64,000 nucleotides of DNA, from NCBI RefSeq assembly GCF_016920785.2, contig NW_024609839.1, positions 13,976,196 to 14,040,195 on the forward strand, given 5' to 3'. This DNA comes from Ixodes scapularis. Lineage: Eukaryota > Arthropoda > Arachnida > Ixodida > Ixodidae. The position numbers and the translations under genes are program-made. Under the pieces are notes generated by a model. The model did no database searches and had not been told where the DNA came from. It was given only the letters and a program-made list of their open reading frames with translations. How positions within the stretch are numbered: position 1 is the stretch's first letter; every line of letters starts with the position of its first letter. Shown here piece after piece: positions 1 through 13,200 of the stretch.

Positions 1-107
1 CAACAAAATGGCGGATTGACGTCACGTGACAGCACCCTATAGTGTCCTTGTCACTTAGCGCCTACTGCACTACGCATTAAACAAGTATTAGACGGGTCCA
101 TATCACA

Positions 108-330
108 TGAGCGAATGACATTTTAGCGAACAGCGACATTTGAGCGAATCGACGTTTTAGCGAATAACGGGGGCGCGCGTTAACCCATCCGCCGTGCTGC
201 GTTTTACGCCGCTTTGCGGCGACAGTCCGCGGCGGATCATTACAAAATGTGAACCCATTTGGCCCACCCGACTATTCGCTAAAGCGTCATTCGGTGAAAC
301 GTAGGCGTTCGCTAAAACGTCATTCGATCA
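108..330. mobile_element. Small inverted-repeat element (MITE-like)
   Basis: The two ends are imperfect inverted copies about 60 bp long. Both are built from the alternating words GCGAATGAC and TTTTAGCGAA. The middle carries a GC-rich CGCCGC/GCGGCG stem, and related words recur near 11.1 kb and 37.87 kb. There is no coding capacity. The superfamily cannot be assigned from the ends. Confidence 0.55.
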
Positions 331-956
331 ACTGAATGCCTCCCCATTGTGCGCTGTCTGTCTGGCTCTAAGACGGACGAAGACGCACTAAGCAGAAAAC
401 CTGTTTATATATTAAAAGAAAAAAATCTCAAATATGATTTGCATAAGAAAATTACGAACGAGGAAGCTCTGATGCGCACTCAAGGTCTCATCCGGCTGTG
501 CATGGCCTTGTATACAGCGATTATCAGCTCCCACACCTTCCTTCCTCTTGGATTGATTTCCGGGTTGCGCGTTAAGTGTTATATATATGTATATAGATGA
601 AGTAAGGTAAATATAAAAACAATGGACCGGGAAAAGTTAATAAGTCAAAGATGCGTATTGTCGGAGTTACTAATTCGAAGTTTATTACGACGTTTCGAGC
701 GGGGACCGGTCTTTATCATATATACATATATCACGGGCATTTTTCATCACTGTGCGGCGGTCTTTGAAGGGGGGAAATAATTGAAAATATTATGGTGACT
801 GAACCGGTCGAATGAATCCATGTGTTGCGAAACCCCCGAAAGCCAAAATAAACGGCGGAGCCAGGAGCCTGGCGCCGCCATTTATTTTGAATTTCGGGCG
901 TTTCGTAGGACTTTGATGCATTCGATCAAGTGCAATGCAATCATCATCGTATTTTC

Positions 957-981
957 GATGATATATATATATATATATATC
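957..981. repeat. (AT)n microsatellite
   Basis: Simple AT dinucleotide run abutting the inverted-repeat element to its right. Confidence 0.9.
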
Positions 982-985
982 AATG

Positions 986-1514
986 GCAGAAAAACGTACT
1001 TCAGACGATTGTTTGGAGTTTTTGCGTGAGCGTGCACACTCAATAGGCTACAGGCTACCCAAGCTTTATTGTATCTGGAAGTCGTTCCAATATTTTAAAC
1101 TGAAAATGGCAACTCGTAACGTGCTTTCTCAATTGTATTTTTTTTTTTTTTGTCGTTTTTTTCGTATACCGATTTTGTCGTTCGCCGAGTATTTGGCGCC
1201 TGCTGTCCTTGTGGTTACTTCTCCGCTTTCGTTCAGTCGGATTTTCCATTGTTGTACGTGTCTCTTTCTCCCCGGCCAGGTTTACGCCGGAGGCTTATCC
1301 TTCGAATCAGGCCCCAAATGAACGGCTTTCGTGGCGATACCTGCGTCGAGTCCATCCTGGGGCTCTTCAAGGAGCCCAGGTGTTTCAAATTGGCATAATC
1401 TCCTAACGTCACGGGCTACGTGATGTAGCCAAGGTGTGTCAATATTTCGTCTCGCGACTTCACGAACAATATGGTATAAGACTCCAAACAAGCGTCTCAA
1501 GTACGTTTTTCTGC
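986..1514. mobile_element. Inverted-repeat element with ~37-bp ends
   Basis: The left end reads GCAGAAAAACGTACTT and the same word appears reversed at the right end. The inverted match continues inward through AGACG and TTGTTTGGAGT. AT microsatellites lie just outside the left end and to the right of the right end. Open frames inside are short, overlap on both strands and look spurious. Confidence 0.5.
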
Positions 1515-1546
1515 TGTTTATACGTTTTGGCATCCTGCGCTACGTT

Positions 1547-1592
1547 TTCTCTCTCTATCTCTCTCTCTCTCCATATATATATATATATATAG
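1547..1592. repeat. (CT)n(AT)n microsatellite
   Basis: A CT run passes directly into an AT run. The same composite form recurs at 18.5 kb. Confidence 0.9.
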
Positions 1593-3345
1593 TGTTCCCT
1601 TCTTGCCGTGCACAGAACCCACGGCACCGGTTTGTCTCCCAATTCTCGTTCTCTTACCCTCGCGTAGACACCGGCTTCTATAAAGATATGTACGTAGGCA
1701 CTCCGGTCGACTCTAAGGGCGAGAGGCGACTTGGTGCATCGAGCTAGGAAGCCACAACCGCTACCCTCGAAGCATTTCCAGGAACTTCATTGCTTCTTCA
1801 GGTATGTTTGCGGCACTGATAGCTTCGAAATGAATTTCGCTTGCTTTCAAAAACATTAATCATGGTCACGAGTCACGATGTCACCCCTTAGGAAACCAAC
1901 CACCTTACAGATAAAGAAAAAAAAAATAGAAACGCCCCGGAGTTCGAAGCTGTATGAACTTCGGAGAACAAGCAAAAAAACACCAAAGCAGTCGAAGCTA
2001 TAACTATAATCTAAGGAAATGTAAAGTAATGATAATAATAATAAAAAAAGAAAAAATGAAATGAGTGATAGCAAGGGTGAGCACTACATGTTTATCATTT
2101 CGCTTTTTCCTCTAACAACGTTCGATGTATCGCTCGGTCATCATTATCTTCGATGAATATCATTATACGATCGAGTTTTCATATCGGGCGGTGATTGGTT
2201 CAAACTTCGCAGTCGCAGAAGCGGTTTATTTTTGGGGCTTTTTGATAATAGCAATCTGGCAATCGTAGCAATAATGGTAAGAGCCCGCACACAGCGCGAC
2301 ACCATTAGCCCAAACAAGCAATCACATGTTTTCTTTCTTTCTTTTTTTTTTCTTTTTTAATTTAAAGGCTGCCATAAACAGTATACTAGCGTGGAGGAAA
2401 GTGACTAGGCTGTACAGTAACGGCCGGTAAAAGTTAGTGCCCGTTAATACTGTATCGAAGTAAAATAAATAAAAAAAAGTCATGTCGTAAGTGTTTTTCC
2501 TAAGAGTGCTGTGAATTGTACCTTCGCGGAGTGTATGAGCTGAAACACTAGATGGGTTCTTCTTTCCTGCGTGTGCGGTCTTTTACTTTGTCAAATAGTC
2601 AGATATATTGGAGCTCAACTTCGCATTTCATTACTAGTTAGGACCAGCGCTCTTTCAAAATCTGAGAGTTTTTTTTTCTTGCATGTCGAACTTAACTCAA
2701 ATTTTGATTCCGTACAGAGAAACTGTAGCATGATTTACCTAGTATATTTATGTATCGAGGACACTCTGATCCATGGGCCGAGAGTTATTTGATGTCTGCC
2801 TGCCGAGAGGATAGAGCTTTCTCAAATTATACTTTTTCTAGACACGGCGTGCAAAGTGCCTCCCCGACCTCGCACCCTCGAGTAATTTTTTTTTTTCAGT
2901 AACATTAACCGTCAATTTTTATTTTTTTCCCCTCGAAACATTTTTTTTTTATTAGTGTCAAAATTTTTTATTACTGATTTTTATATTTCAGTGTTTTTAA
3001 TAAAGAGCGAGGTTGAACGTCATAGATTCACCTTTCTGGCACAACGAAGGAGCAAACCGAGGCAGAACTCCTTTATAGAAAACTTTCATAATGTCGTCAA
3101 CGGGTTTTATCACAAAACACAAAACATTGCTCTGCACGTAAAAGCAAAACTGGCAGCCCAGTTGCGACAAGAAGCTAATCGAAGCTGAAATCTGCACAAG
3201 TGTTTGTTTCTAAACTGCACCACCAACTAACGCATTGTCTTCAAACTTATGCAATCTCTCTACTAAAGTTACGAAGGGAACTGGTGGTATTAGTAAATAA
3301 ATAAATGAAATTAATTAATTAAGACGCGTCAGAGTATACTCGAGC
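1593..3345. other. AT-rich flank, no gene seen
   Basis: I see no convincing coding region, RNA gene or element here. There are several T-runs of 8-10 bases. Short open frames lack coding character. This flank presumably contains the promoter and 5' UTR exon(s) of the downstream GS-like gene, but I cannot place a transcription start. Confidence 0.5.
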
Positions 3346-3621
3346 GTGGCACTCAAAAGGTTAAGGTCTGTTTTAGCTCGCATTACTCGTGATCGCGGTA
3401 TTTTGCAAGGCGTTCATCCTTCATTCATTCACACCCTCCTCTATGAAAGAAGAACGAGTTCTCCGGAGCACAATCCCTTTATCGAGTTGCGCCATTTGTC
3501 TATTACTGACGTTGCACTCGCTCTAGAGTTTACTCTCAGCCAAGTCTGTGCACCTTTGTTGGGATTTCAGCGGTTACGTATTGTGTTTCCCTTCGCAGCG
3601 GAGGAAGAGGAACGTGGACGG

Positions 3622-3775
3622 ATGGCTTCCACAAAACCCGAGATCCTCAGGAAGTACCTGGATCTGGAGCAGCCCGACGACGTGGTCTTTGTCACTTACG
3701 TCTTCGTGGATGGAACCTTGGAAAATGTCCGGGCCAAGACGAGAACGCTGGCCTTCGAACCCAAGACCGCGAAAA
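3622..3775 (+). CDS. GS-like exon 1 (start codon exon)
   Basis: Encodes residues 1-51 plus the first base of codon 52. It contains the family words FVDGT and KTRTL. The ATG at 3622 is chosen because it gives the usual GS N-terminal length and lies just after a pyrimidine-tract acceptor ending at 3598. An in-frame upstream ATG at 3346 would add 92 residues unlike any GS. The donor GTACGC at 3776 leaves phase 1. Confidence 0.85.
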
Positions 3776-6700
3776 GTACGCTCCAAGCAGGGAACTTGAA
3801 CGTCGTGGAATTTATTTCTTCGAACCAATTCCGACGCCTTAAACCTAGAAAAAAATCCTCACTTCTGAGATTTCTGAGTTTCACGAGTTAAAAAATGAAC
3901 TGCTAATTTTAGTGTACTAGGAGAGCAGTTTCCAGAATAATCCGCGTGTTTTCGGAGTTTGATACGTTGTAAGTGGTTGTCCATTGTTTTGTTTTTTCCC
4001 CCCGTCTTGGACTTTTTTTATGTATTTAGTTTGTTAGCAGACATGCGTTTTTTTTTTTCTTTCATTCATAATCTACGTGACGACTAATTGTCTATAGCAC
4101 TTTTACGTTTTCGCTCACACTTTTTTTTTTCCTGTGTACTGTAAAACCCTTAATGTTTGCGAGCCCTCTATTTTCGCGAATTTCGCGAATTGAAGAATTC
4201 GCGAAATTTAAGGGCGCGCGAAAATTTCGGTCCTTAAGATTTTCAATGCAGGCGTCTGGAATTCTCGAAATTTAGTGGTCGCGATTATGTCATCTGTGAC
4301 CGATTCGCGAAAAATAGGGGCCGCGAAAATAAAGGGTTTTACAGTATAATGTCGTACCATTTCTACATACTCATTCTCGATATGCTTGCGCTTTTAATGA
4401 TAATATTCTCTTTTGGTGCACATGTAAAACGTTTTTCCTTTCCAATAATCGCCTCCTGCCTACTGCCATCTTTGCCTGTCTTGCCGTGGAGCCCGTTTTG
4501 AGCGCCCACAGTCACTCTCTTCACCGTAATATCGGATGCTGTTTACGTTTCTACAGCCCAGTCGACTCTGCACTTTTCGCCTGGGCGATAAGCGCTTGAA
4601 GGTGCGAAAAGTTAACGAAAACAGACAACTTTGTCTTGCGGACCGGGTAAATAAACCATGCATTGCAGATAGCTCAAACTTCGAGAGAATGTGACTCTAG
4701 CGGTTGGTATAGAACGCGAAAATTTGAGAACATGACGTTACCTGGATCAGAAAAGATAATCGAGAAGCACCTGTTGCAGTGAAATAAACTTGTCAGCAAG
4801 AAAGAAAACATTATTCACTTTCTTGTTGACCAGCGTTTTTCACTAAAATAAATCTCGCAAGCGTTCGCAATATCATTTCTTGTTTTGACGATATTAGGCT
4901 TAGGTGGACGTCGGCTCATAAATAAATTTCGTTTTTCTTAATTATTTTTTTATCCATGCAACGTCGTGTTCTCAAACTCTCGCGTTCTATCCCAACCGCT
5001 AGTTTCGAATTCGCACGGGGTTAAGACTTCCTGCGATATACAGTTTAGTTACTATCTGGGCCAAAAAACCCGATTCATTTTTTTTTTTTGGGGGGGGGGG
5101 GGGAACTGTAAGTCACCTTTTTAACGCTCACTATCCAGGCCGAAAATGCTCAGTCATTGAGCTGTGCGCGAATGCTCGGCGTCTAAGATCCACAAAAAAA
5201 GAGAGCTACAGCACATGTTGAGAGTGTGTTTCACACTCTGAAGACGCTGAAAAAAAAAATAGCCAGAAAATATGTGAACTCACTAACTTTTTCTTCATCG
5301 TGGCAGATTGTCCCGAATGGACGTACTGCGCGGTAGGAACGTACCAATGGGCGGACGCCGGCGCCAAGTCCGAAATGTTTCTGGTTCCCGTGGCCCTGTT
5401 CAAAGATCCATTCTTGAAAGGTCGAAATAAGCTGGTACTCTGCGAGACCCTCCGGCATGACCGAAGACCCCCTGGTAAGCAAAGCACCGCTTGGCCAAAC
5501 TGGACTGAAAAGGCTTTGCAAGCTACTCGTCGCCTCCGAGGTCACAAAGAAATTTAGGTCAAGAGGCGTCTGAGCAAAATAGATAAATGGTGTACTGTGT
5601 GGCAGATGAAACTGAATATTAAGAAAACTGTCTATACGAATGTAACGCATAAAAAACAAATTCTGGAATTTAACTATAACATAAGCGGCCTTTTTTTAAT
5701 AAAGTTACTGAGTATATATATCTGGGAGTGTTTTTTAGCTCCGATCTAAACTGGAACTCTCATATTGATCATTTATTTCAAAAAGAATTTCAAAAACTGT
5801 GGATGATCAGAAGAAAGCTAGATCATGCGAGTCCAGAAGTAAAATTAATGGCTTTGAAATGTCTGATTTTACCAACCATTGACTATAAGAGCCCTGTATG
5901 GGAGCCATTTACCACTAGAAATGATCATATTCTAGAAAGACTACAAAACAAAGCAGTGCCATTTATATTCAATAGTTACAAATCAACCGACTCTGTCTCC
6001 GCGCTCAGGTCCCGCGCAAAACTATGCAGTGTTCAAACCAAGTTGGCTATAAGCAGAATGAAGCGTTTTTCTTCTCAGATTTTGAATGGATGTTGGAGAA
6101 TGAATGTTTCGAAATGCGTAAAAACTCCCGAACCTATGCAGCATAGAACAAAACATAATCGTCATATTCAACCATATTGGTGCTCAACAGATCGTTTTAT
6201 GTACTCCTTCTTTGTTCGGTTTATAGATGAATGGAACAAGCTACCCGCACGTGTTGTCAATTCTGAAGATCTCATGTCATTCGCAAAACAACTAGAGTTT
6301 GTGTTTGCATGTAATTAATACCTTTTTATTCAATGTGTTTTGTGTATGTAATTATGACCTTTTGTTTATGTTTGCTATTTGTACCACTCCTGCCCTGGCC
6401 TTACGGCTGGCAGTAAAGATACATAAAAAAATGGCAGAGTCCTAAAATACGACAGAAACGGCAAAGATGCGAAAACACACTTATTGTTTATTAATATTAC
6501 TCGATTAGCAAAAATAAAATATGTCAAATTGCTAAGAAATTGTGTTTCATACGTGAAACGTTCTACCATCACAAGCGTTTAGCGGTACTCAGAGGTTCCA
6601 GACGCCAAGCGCCTACGTTTACGTCGCTCTTCATCAGTTAGTTTAACGCGTACTTGATAGTTGTTCCTAGAATGAAGTGGAACTACTGCTAATCAAGCTG

Positions 6701-7242
6701 ATAAACCTGGCTATCTTCCAGAGCTTTCCATATACTCTTCGAGCTCCCCTTCCTCAGTGCGCACAGGTGGTCGAGCTTCTCCTCGCTTACCTCACTCCTC
6801 CTCGCCTACCCCTATGGTCACATGACCTCCCCGTTAACCAATCGGCGTCGAACGCCTCACTCCTCTTCTCCCACCCGTCAACCAATCATTGCCGAGCCTC
6901 GATGCCACGATTTTATATGGGCTTCACGATGATGCCCAACACCTAGCCAAAGAACGTTTCACGTTAAAACAACCCGTAGTGCTGTGAACGTATGCGTTAA
7001 TGGCGCTGCCGTGAACGCCTACAGCGTGAACGTATAGCTATACTCGTCATCACTTTGAAAGAAAAGTTGATTTTGCGCATTTTGTTATGAGCTGCGCGAG
7101 GTAGTTTTCACAGGATTTGGTTGTCAAAGAAGTATTGAATTTGGCTTTTTAAACGTGTACGCCTTGGTAAAATAACATAAAGCTAATCTTAGATGCACCT
7201 ACATCATGGGCGTACTAACCGGGGGGGGGGGGGGGGGCGCAA

Positions 7243-7273
<31 letters not shown>

Positions 7274-10200
7274 ACAAGGCATGTGTTTTGCCCCCCCCCC
7301 CCCCCCCCCTTGAGACAGCCGACACTGGACAGGGCAGACACTGGCCGGCGGCACCTAAGGGATACCAAGGGCACCACCCTCCAGCCCTGGGGGGGGGGGG
7401 GGGGGGGGGGAAGGAGGGGGGCTGATTTGCCCCCTCAATCGAAAGCAAGTTGGTACGCCACTGACCTACAGATATCTTAGCGCGGCACAAGAAAGAGAAA
7501 ATGAGTAACGTTACGCTAGGAGCCGAACTTGTTTTTACCACTTTTCTTGCTGTGAATGCGAGTACAGAATTCCGTGTTCTTTTTTGGGTAAATTTTTCAT
7601 AAATTCCGGAAAGTTTTTTTTTTTTCATTTTTTTTTTCTTTTTTTTTTTACAGAGTTAGCATTAATTCGGTATAAATTATTGGTGTCCGACGAGAAATTG
7701 GGGTTTGTCGGGAACTGTGTTGAAGAAAATAGCGCACGGGAATGGGATTCTCCAAATTCCAGGGAACAAACGCATGAAACAAAATTTTTGTAAAACGTCC
7801 TCGTACCAATAAGTAAATAAAACAAGATAAGATCTATGTGATTCCGAATCAAGAATAAGCCTTGCGGGTAGTTTAATAAAATATGTGTTTCATTAAAAGA
7901 AAGAATGCAAAAAACAAACTGTAAACAAATTTGTTTTTTCTGTAGATTACTCTTTTCTTACTCAAGGGCAGCTCTTTTCGGTTTCTTCGATTTTTCTTTG
8001 AAATAGACTTGGAGGTTATTTTTCGGGATTCATTGGTATTTACCGAAAAAAAACAAAACCCTAATTAAGCATATATTGCCTAGTATAATAACAAAGAACT
8101 CGCCCGTGAAACATGAACAGCTAACAAATCAGCAAATGCCGTTAATTAAACAGAAACTCAAATTAAAAACGAACCAGTTAAAACTCCAAATCACTTCCTG
8201 AAAGTAGCGGTGCCACGTTAATACTTTGCGAATTCGGGCAATGCACTGCACTCCGTGATTGCACGAGACACAAATTTAATATATCTTGTAGGTGATGAGA
8301 CGTCACAATCTTTCATTGACTTTCATTGAATGATCTGCGCGATTTGATACATAGTTTGGTCGTTAAAAATAGCGGTTTCTGTTAGTTTTCGTCATGTAAT
8401 TCAAGGTTTCATGCAAAAATTTCAATGGCAGTTTTGTTTTCGCCTTACAGTTGATGGTACAGCGAACGCATATTGCCTGAAACTAAAACATCACCGTCAA
8501 GTATTAGTAATATTAAGAGTAGTGAGAAAAAGTGGGACCACAAACCCTCGGAGTTAATTTATATTTCTTGTCTTTTCAGGAGGGTGCCCCCAAAAATATT
8601 TTACAGTGTTTTCTTTTATTTTTTTAACGGAAAAGTAAACTACACATGCCGAACACTCAGCCTCCGACCTAATGTTGAGCTGTCCGGAACAGGTGTAAAG
8701 TTTTATAACAAATCGTTTTTTCATTCAAAAGTAACAGATGATTTTAGCTACATTTATATGCTCTAGTGAGCGTTTGGCGATGTCTACTTTAGTTTTATAA
8801 TTAAAAAAAAATACATATATATATATATTTTTTTTTTTTTTTTTGGGGGGGGGGGGGGGGAGGATGCACGCTGTTTTTATGAACGGGCTGAAAGCTCTAA
8901 TACTGTGTGGCATTCCATCGTTGCTAAGCTCGCGTTGCGACCAGATCACAACACGCGATATTATAAGTTGGTCTTTGTTAAACTTGCGACAGTTACGTAT
9001 TTCCGGACGCCCACAGTGCCTAACTATACTTTTTTTCTTTCTTCTAGAAACGAACACCCGTTGGTCGTGCGAGAAAACCATGAAGGAGGCTGCCAACCAA
9101 GATCCGTGGTTCGGCATCGAGCAGGAGTATGTGCTTCTCGATGCGGATAAAATTCCGCTAGGTTGGCCTAAAGACAACAACGTTATCAGACCCCTAGGTA
9201 AGTGGTAGATGAAAATGATATCCCCTTCAAGAAAGGAAAGATTTCACTGTGTGGGCTGAAGTCATATCAGTTCGCGATAACTGTAAAAGTATAGACATTT
9301 GCATCGCTTATCACCCGGGCAAAAAATGCTGAGTCACTGAGCTGCAGACGCATGCTCAGTGTCTAGCATGCCCACTGATCTCTATGTCTGTTTGCTGGAT
9401 CGCGTTTGACCAGCTCCGCCTATGGACGGGAATACGGCCACGGTCGGCCATCTTTTTGGTAGGGTTATATAATCATTAGCCATTATAGTAATTAATATGG
9501 CGGACAGCGCAATGGCGGCAGGCTGCCATTAATAGCCATAGATTTAGTACACTGTTCCGTGGGTGATATTTTGTGTTTGATTGAAGTTGTTCGACGAAGC
9601 AGATTCTTGAAATCCGGTGTGAATGGTAGCCTCATCTTTGAGGACTCGGCGAAAGTTCTACGAAAGCGCAGCACCGGGGAAAAGCAGCGCAGCTCGCATC
9701 GAAAGCAGAGTTCGTACCGGCGTCTGCTTTCGGTGACTCTTTCGATGCGACTTTCGACGCGTGCTGTGCTGCTTTTCCCCGGTGCTGCGATTTCGTGAAC
9801 CTTTCACCGGGTCCTAAAAGATCGGGCTACCGTTCACGCCGGGTTTCAAAAATATGTTTCGTCAAACAAGTTGAATCAAGCACGAAATATCATCCACACA
9901 ATTTTGATGGCAGCCTGCCACCACAACTTCCACAACGCTGCCTGCCATGAATGGATGATAGCGGTTGCACTACTAGGTAAAGGGGCTTAGAGCGATAAAC
10001 CGGGGTTCCGGTGTGCACTCGAAAGTGACCCCCATAAGGCGGCTGCCATTGTACGCAAATTTGACTACTCGTCACATGACCAAACCAAATACGTGACGTC
10101 ACAGGAAAGATGGCAGCGCTCATGCAGCGGCTGGCCCCAGCTGGGCCGGAGCTTGTCGGATTTTAGAGCGCAGCTCTTAGGGGCCCGTTTCCAGCCTGAG

Positions 10201-13200
10201 CGGCGTCGGCGTCGGCGTCGGCGTCGGCGTAACCGGGGGGGGGGGGGGGGTCACGTGACCTCCCCCCGAGGTCACGTGATCCTCCCCGAGGTCACGTGAC
10301 CCCCAGGTCACGTGACCCCCTCCCCCGAGATCACGTGATCCCCCGGAGTCACGTGACTACCCGCAGGTGACGTAACCCCCCTCAGTACCCTTCCCTACTC
10401 CTCCTCAAGAGCTGCTCTCCAATTCGGCGTTACAGGGATTAGTAAACGGCTTTCATTTTTTTTTTGTTGGTTGTCGGTCGTCTCGGCGAGTTGATTTCAG
10501 ACGGGGAAGCCGTCATATGAGGCCGGTCGAAAGCGACTTCAGAGTTCAGCGTGGTGTCTGACGTAGCTATAACGTGAAAACACGGAGGAACAATGTGCAT
10601 TTCGCTGGTGACCGACGGGGATATTGCCGTAGAAGAATCTGCCCTACGTTGCTCGGACCTCGGATTGATTCTGATACCGCTAGGATAAAATTTAAGGCGA
10701 CGTTTCTGCGCTCTCGTTGACCATCGGAATCTTCGAGGTCTGCGGTGAAGCGTGTGCAGTATAATTGGACACACAGTTTAGCGACGGAAATTGCGTGAGT
10801 CGTGCTTGGCAGTGTGCAATCGTGGTGCCGCTTCGTTCAAATGACCGAAGGCTCACTTTCGTTGTACGGCACACCGGAGAGCTGCCTTGAAGCTGGTAGT
10901 TGCCGTGCCGTGCTAAATGATGTTGTGCTGCTTCCCAAATTGTTCTGGCGTAGACGTGCACCTTCACGGAGCACAAGTGTTGCAGTTGATATTGATTCCG
11001 CTGGTCTGTCGCACGCTTCGTCGACACAAAAGTTTCATCAAAACTCGTAACGCGAATTGCAAGCCGTATGGAAATTTCTTTGCGAGCGTTACCTACCCAG
11101 TCCACCCGTTCACGCCGCTTTGCGACAGCAGTCTGCAGCGGCCCATTACCAGAACAATGGTCCCACATCCATTTCAGTTCAGTTCGCCCACGGCAGTCGC
11201 CCAACCCCAAGGGAGAGAATTTATTCGGACAGAATGCCGCTGAAGCAGTGCAGGCCATGCTCAGCTGTCATCGTATGTTCTGGTGGATGTGCTGGGTACT
11301 TTACCCATAGCCCTTCACTCTCTGTGCACCTTGGCGGCTCCTCAGCCGAGTTGCCCGATAACGGGACACGGGTGGCGGACCATCCCGCGTCTTAAACCCT
11401 TGGCGAGCCGTGAACCAATAACTATCCCGAGCCCAGCAGAAAGACCGCAAGACGAGCAAGTACCACAAGGACGAACCTCGAAATTACACCACGAAGAACC
11501 TGAAATCCGAGTCGGTCGCTGCTACCAGCAGGAACCACCGGAATTCGGTCTTTTGCCAGAAAAATCCGAAGCTGACTAAGCCAACAATGACAAACCTGTA
11601 GCAGCGAACCGCGTCCGCTGCCACCATTGTTTGTATGCCCGTCGCACCTCACACTCCGACGCCCTTTCACTCATGGTATATGAAGACGTCGAGGGCTGGA
11701 TTGAACAATATGACCATGTTGCCCGCCACAGTGGGTGGACAGACAACCAGCTCCAGCAGAACCTATACCTCTCGTGGAAGGAACTGTCAGGCACTTGTTT
11801 GAGAAGCACGAATCCTCCTTAACGTCATGGGAAGTTTGCAAGATCAAGCTGAAGTGCACGTTCATCAGCCACCATTGACGAGGGAGAGCCGAATTCCTGA
11901 TTCTGTCCAGGACACGGCCCCAACAAGAGCGTCCCTGCCTTCGTTGAGGATGTTTTGCGCCTGATCGAGCACCCACGCCAACCCTGGTGTTACAGAAGAC
12001 GAGAAGATAAGAATCCCAAGCCCCTCATGTTTGGGACAGCACCTTCAGCAGCCTTGTCTGCAACCCCACGACAACAGTCGAAGGGTTCGTATAACCGAAA
12101 CTTCCAAAATTGAATGTACACTGCAGGCCGAGCCTGTCACTATCAACAACTCCCCAGCGTCTCGACACTCCAGTCATCCAGCTGCAACTTCGACGCCAAA
12201 CTCCCAGGCATCCGTAACATCATCCACATTGTTGTCCGTGAGGAGATCAGGAAGCTACTTTCTGCCATCAGTTGCCTAGCTTTTATTTTGATTGCTGACA
12301 TTGTTTTGGAACAAGTTCGACAGGCATTTCAACTGAAAACTTCTTCAAGCAAAGAGGCATCTGACAAGCCGAGGGCGACTTATGGCACAAAGTCACGACG
12401 TCCACCACCGGCTTCCAGTTAATATTCAATGCCGATTCAACGAGACACCCCAACGGCTAAACATTCCCAACATCGGAAAGAACCAGTGTAGATTCTTGCT
12501 GAACAAAGTGCACCGAGAAAACGAAGGTGCTGCGAATGGTCGACCGAACACCACTCTGCTACCACTGCATGAGGCCAACCATGTCTACTGCAGGTGCCGG
12601 TACCAATGAATTGGCCTGCAAGAGATTGTGCCGAACGACCTTCGACCACGTCTCGAGGAACGTCCGCGGGACATTAAGGATTATCTTCGGCGAGCTTTGC
12701 CCCTGGTGCTGACATTACCCCGAAGCTCCTGATCCCCATCACCTCGACAGGAGGTAAGCATGACAAAGCAGGTGAGCAGCAATGCAAGGACAGTTGATTT
12801 GGTATTGGTTGTTGTCCAAGGACAATACCTAATAATTTGCCGATACTATGTATCTGTGTCCATGCAATGAGGCACACAATTTCCAACTTTTACGGAGAAT
12901 GCCGCTGAGTGACATGAAGAAACAGAATGGTTGGTCGTTCTCAAAATTGGACACCAAGCATCACCCGACTTCACTTTGCCACACGAGACTTACACAAGTT
13001 GCAGTAGTCGCGGGATGCAGAAAAAAATCGCCATTACGAAAGGGAAGTGAGATGGCTTGGATAGCAAACAAACACTGTTGCCTGTTGCCAGCCATAAAGT
13101 CAACACAACAGCAAAAGGCACAGCCACGTAAGCATGCCCGAGCTTGCTGCATTGACGCAGAGAACTACCAGGAAAATTTGCGGATTACAAGCCAGCTCTG

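Noticed and set aside
3346..3891. Single 181-codon gene starting at the upstream ATG
   Set aside because: Only residues from 3622 to 3775 match GS. The upstream part contains a splice acceptor, and the downstream part runs past the donor into intron 1.
7193..7628. Gly- and Pro-rich frames of 95 and 137 codons
   Set aside because: They are made by poly-G and poly-C runs of a MITE.
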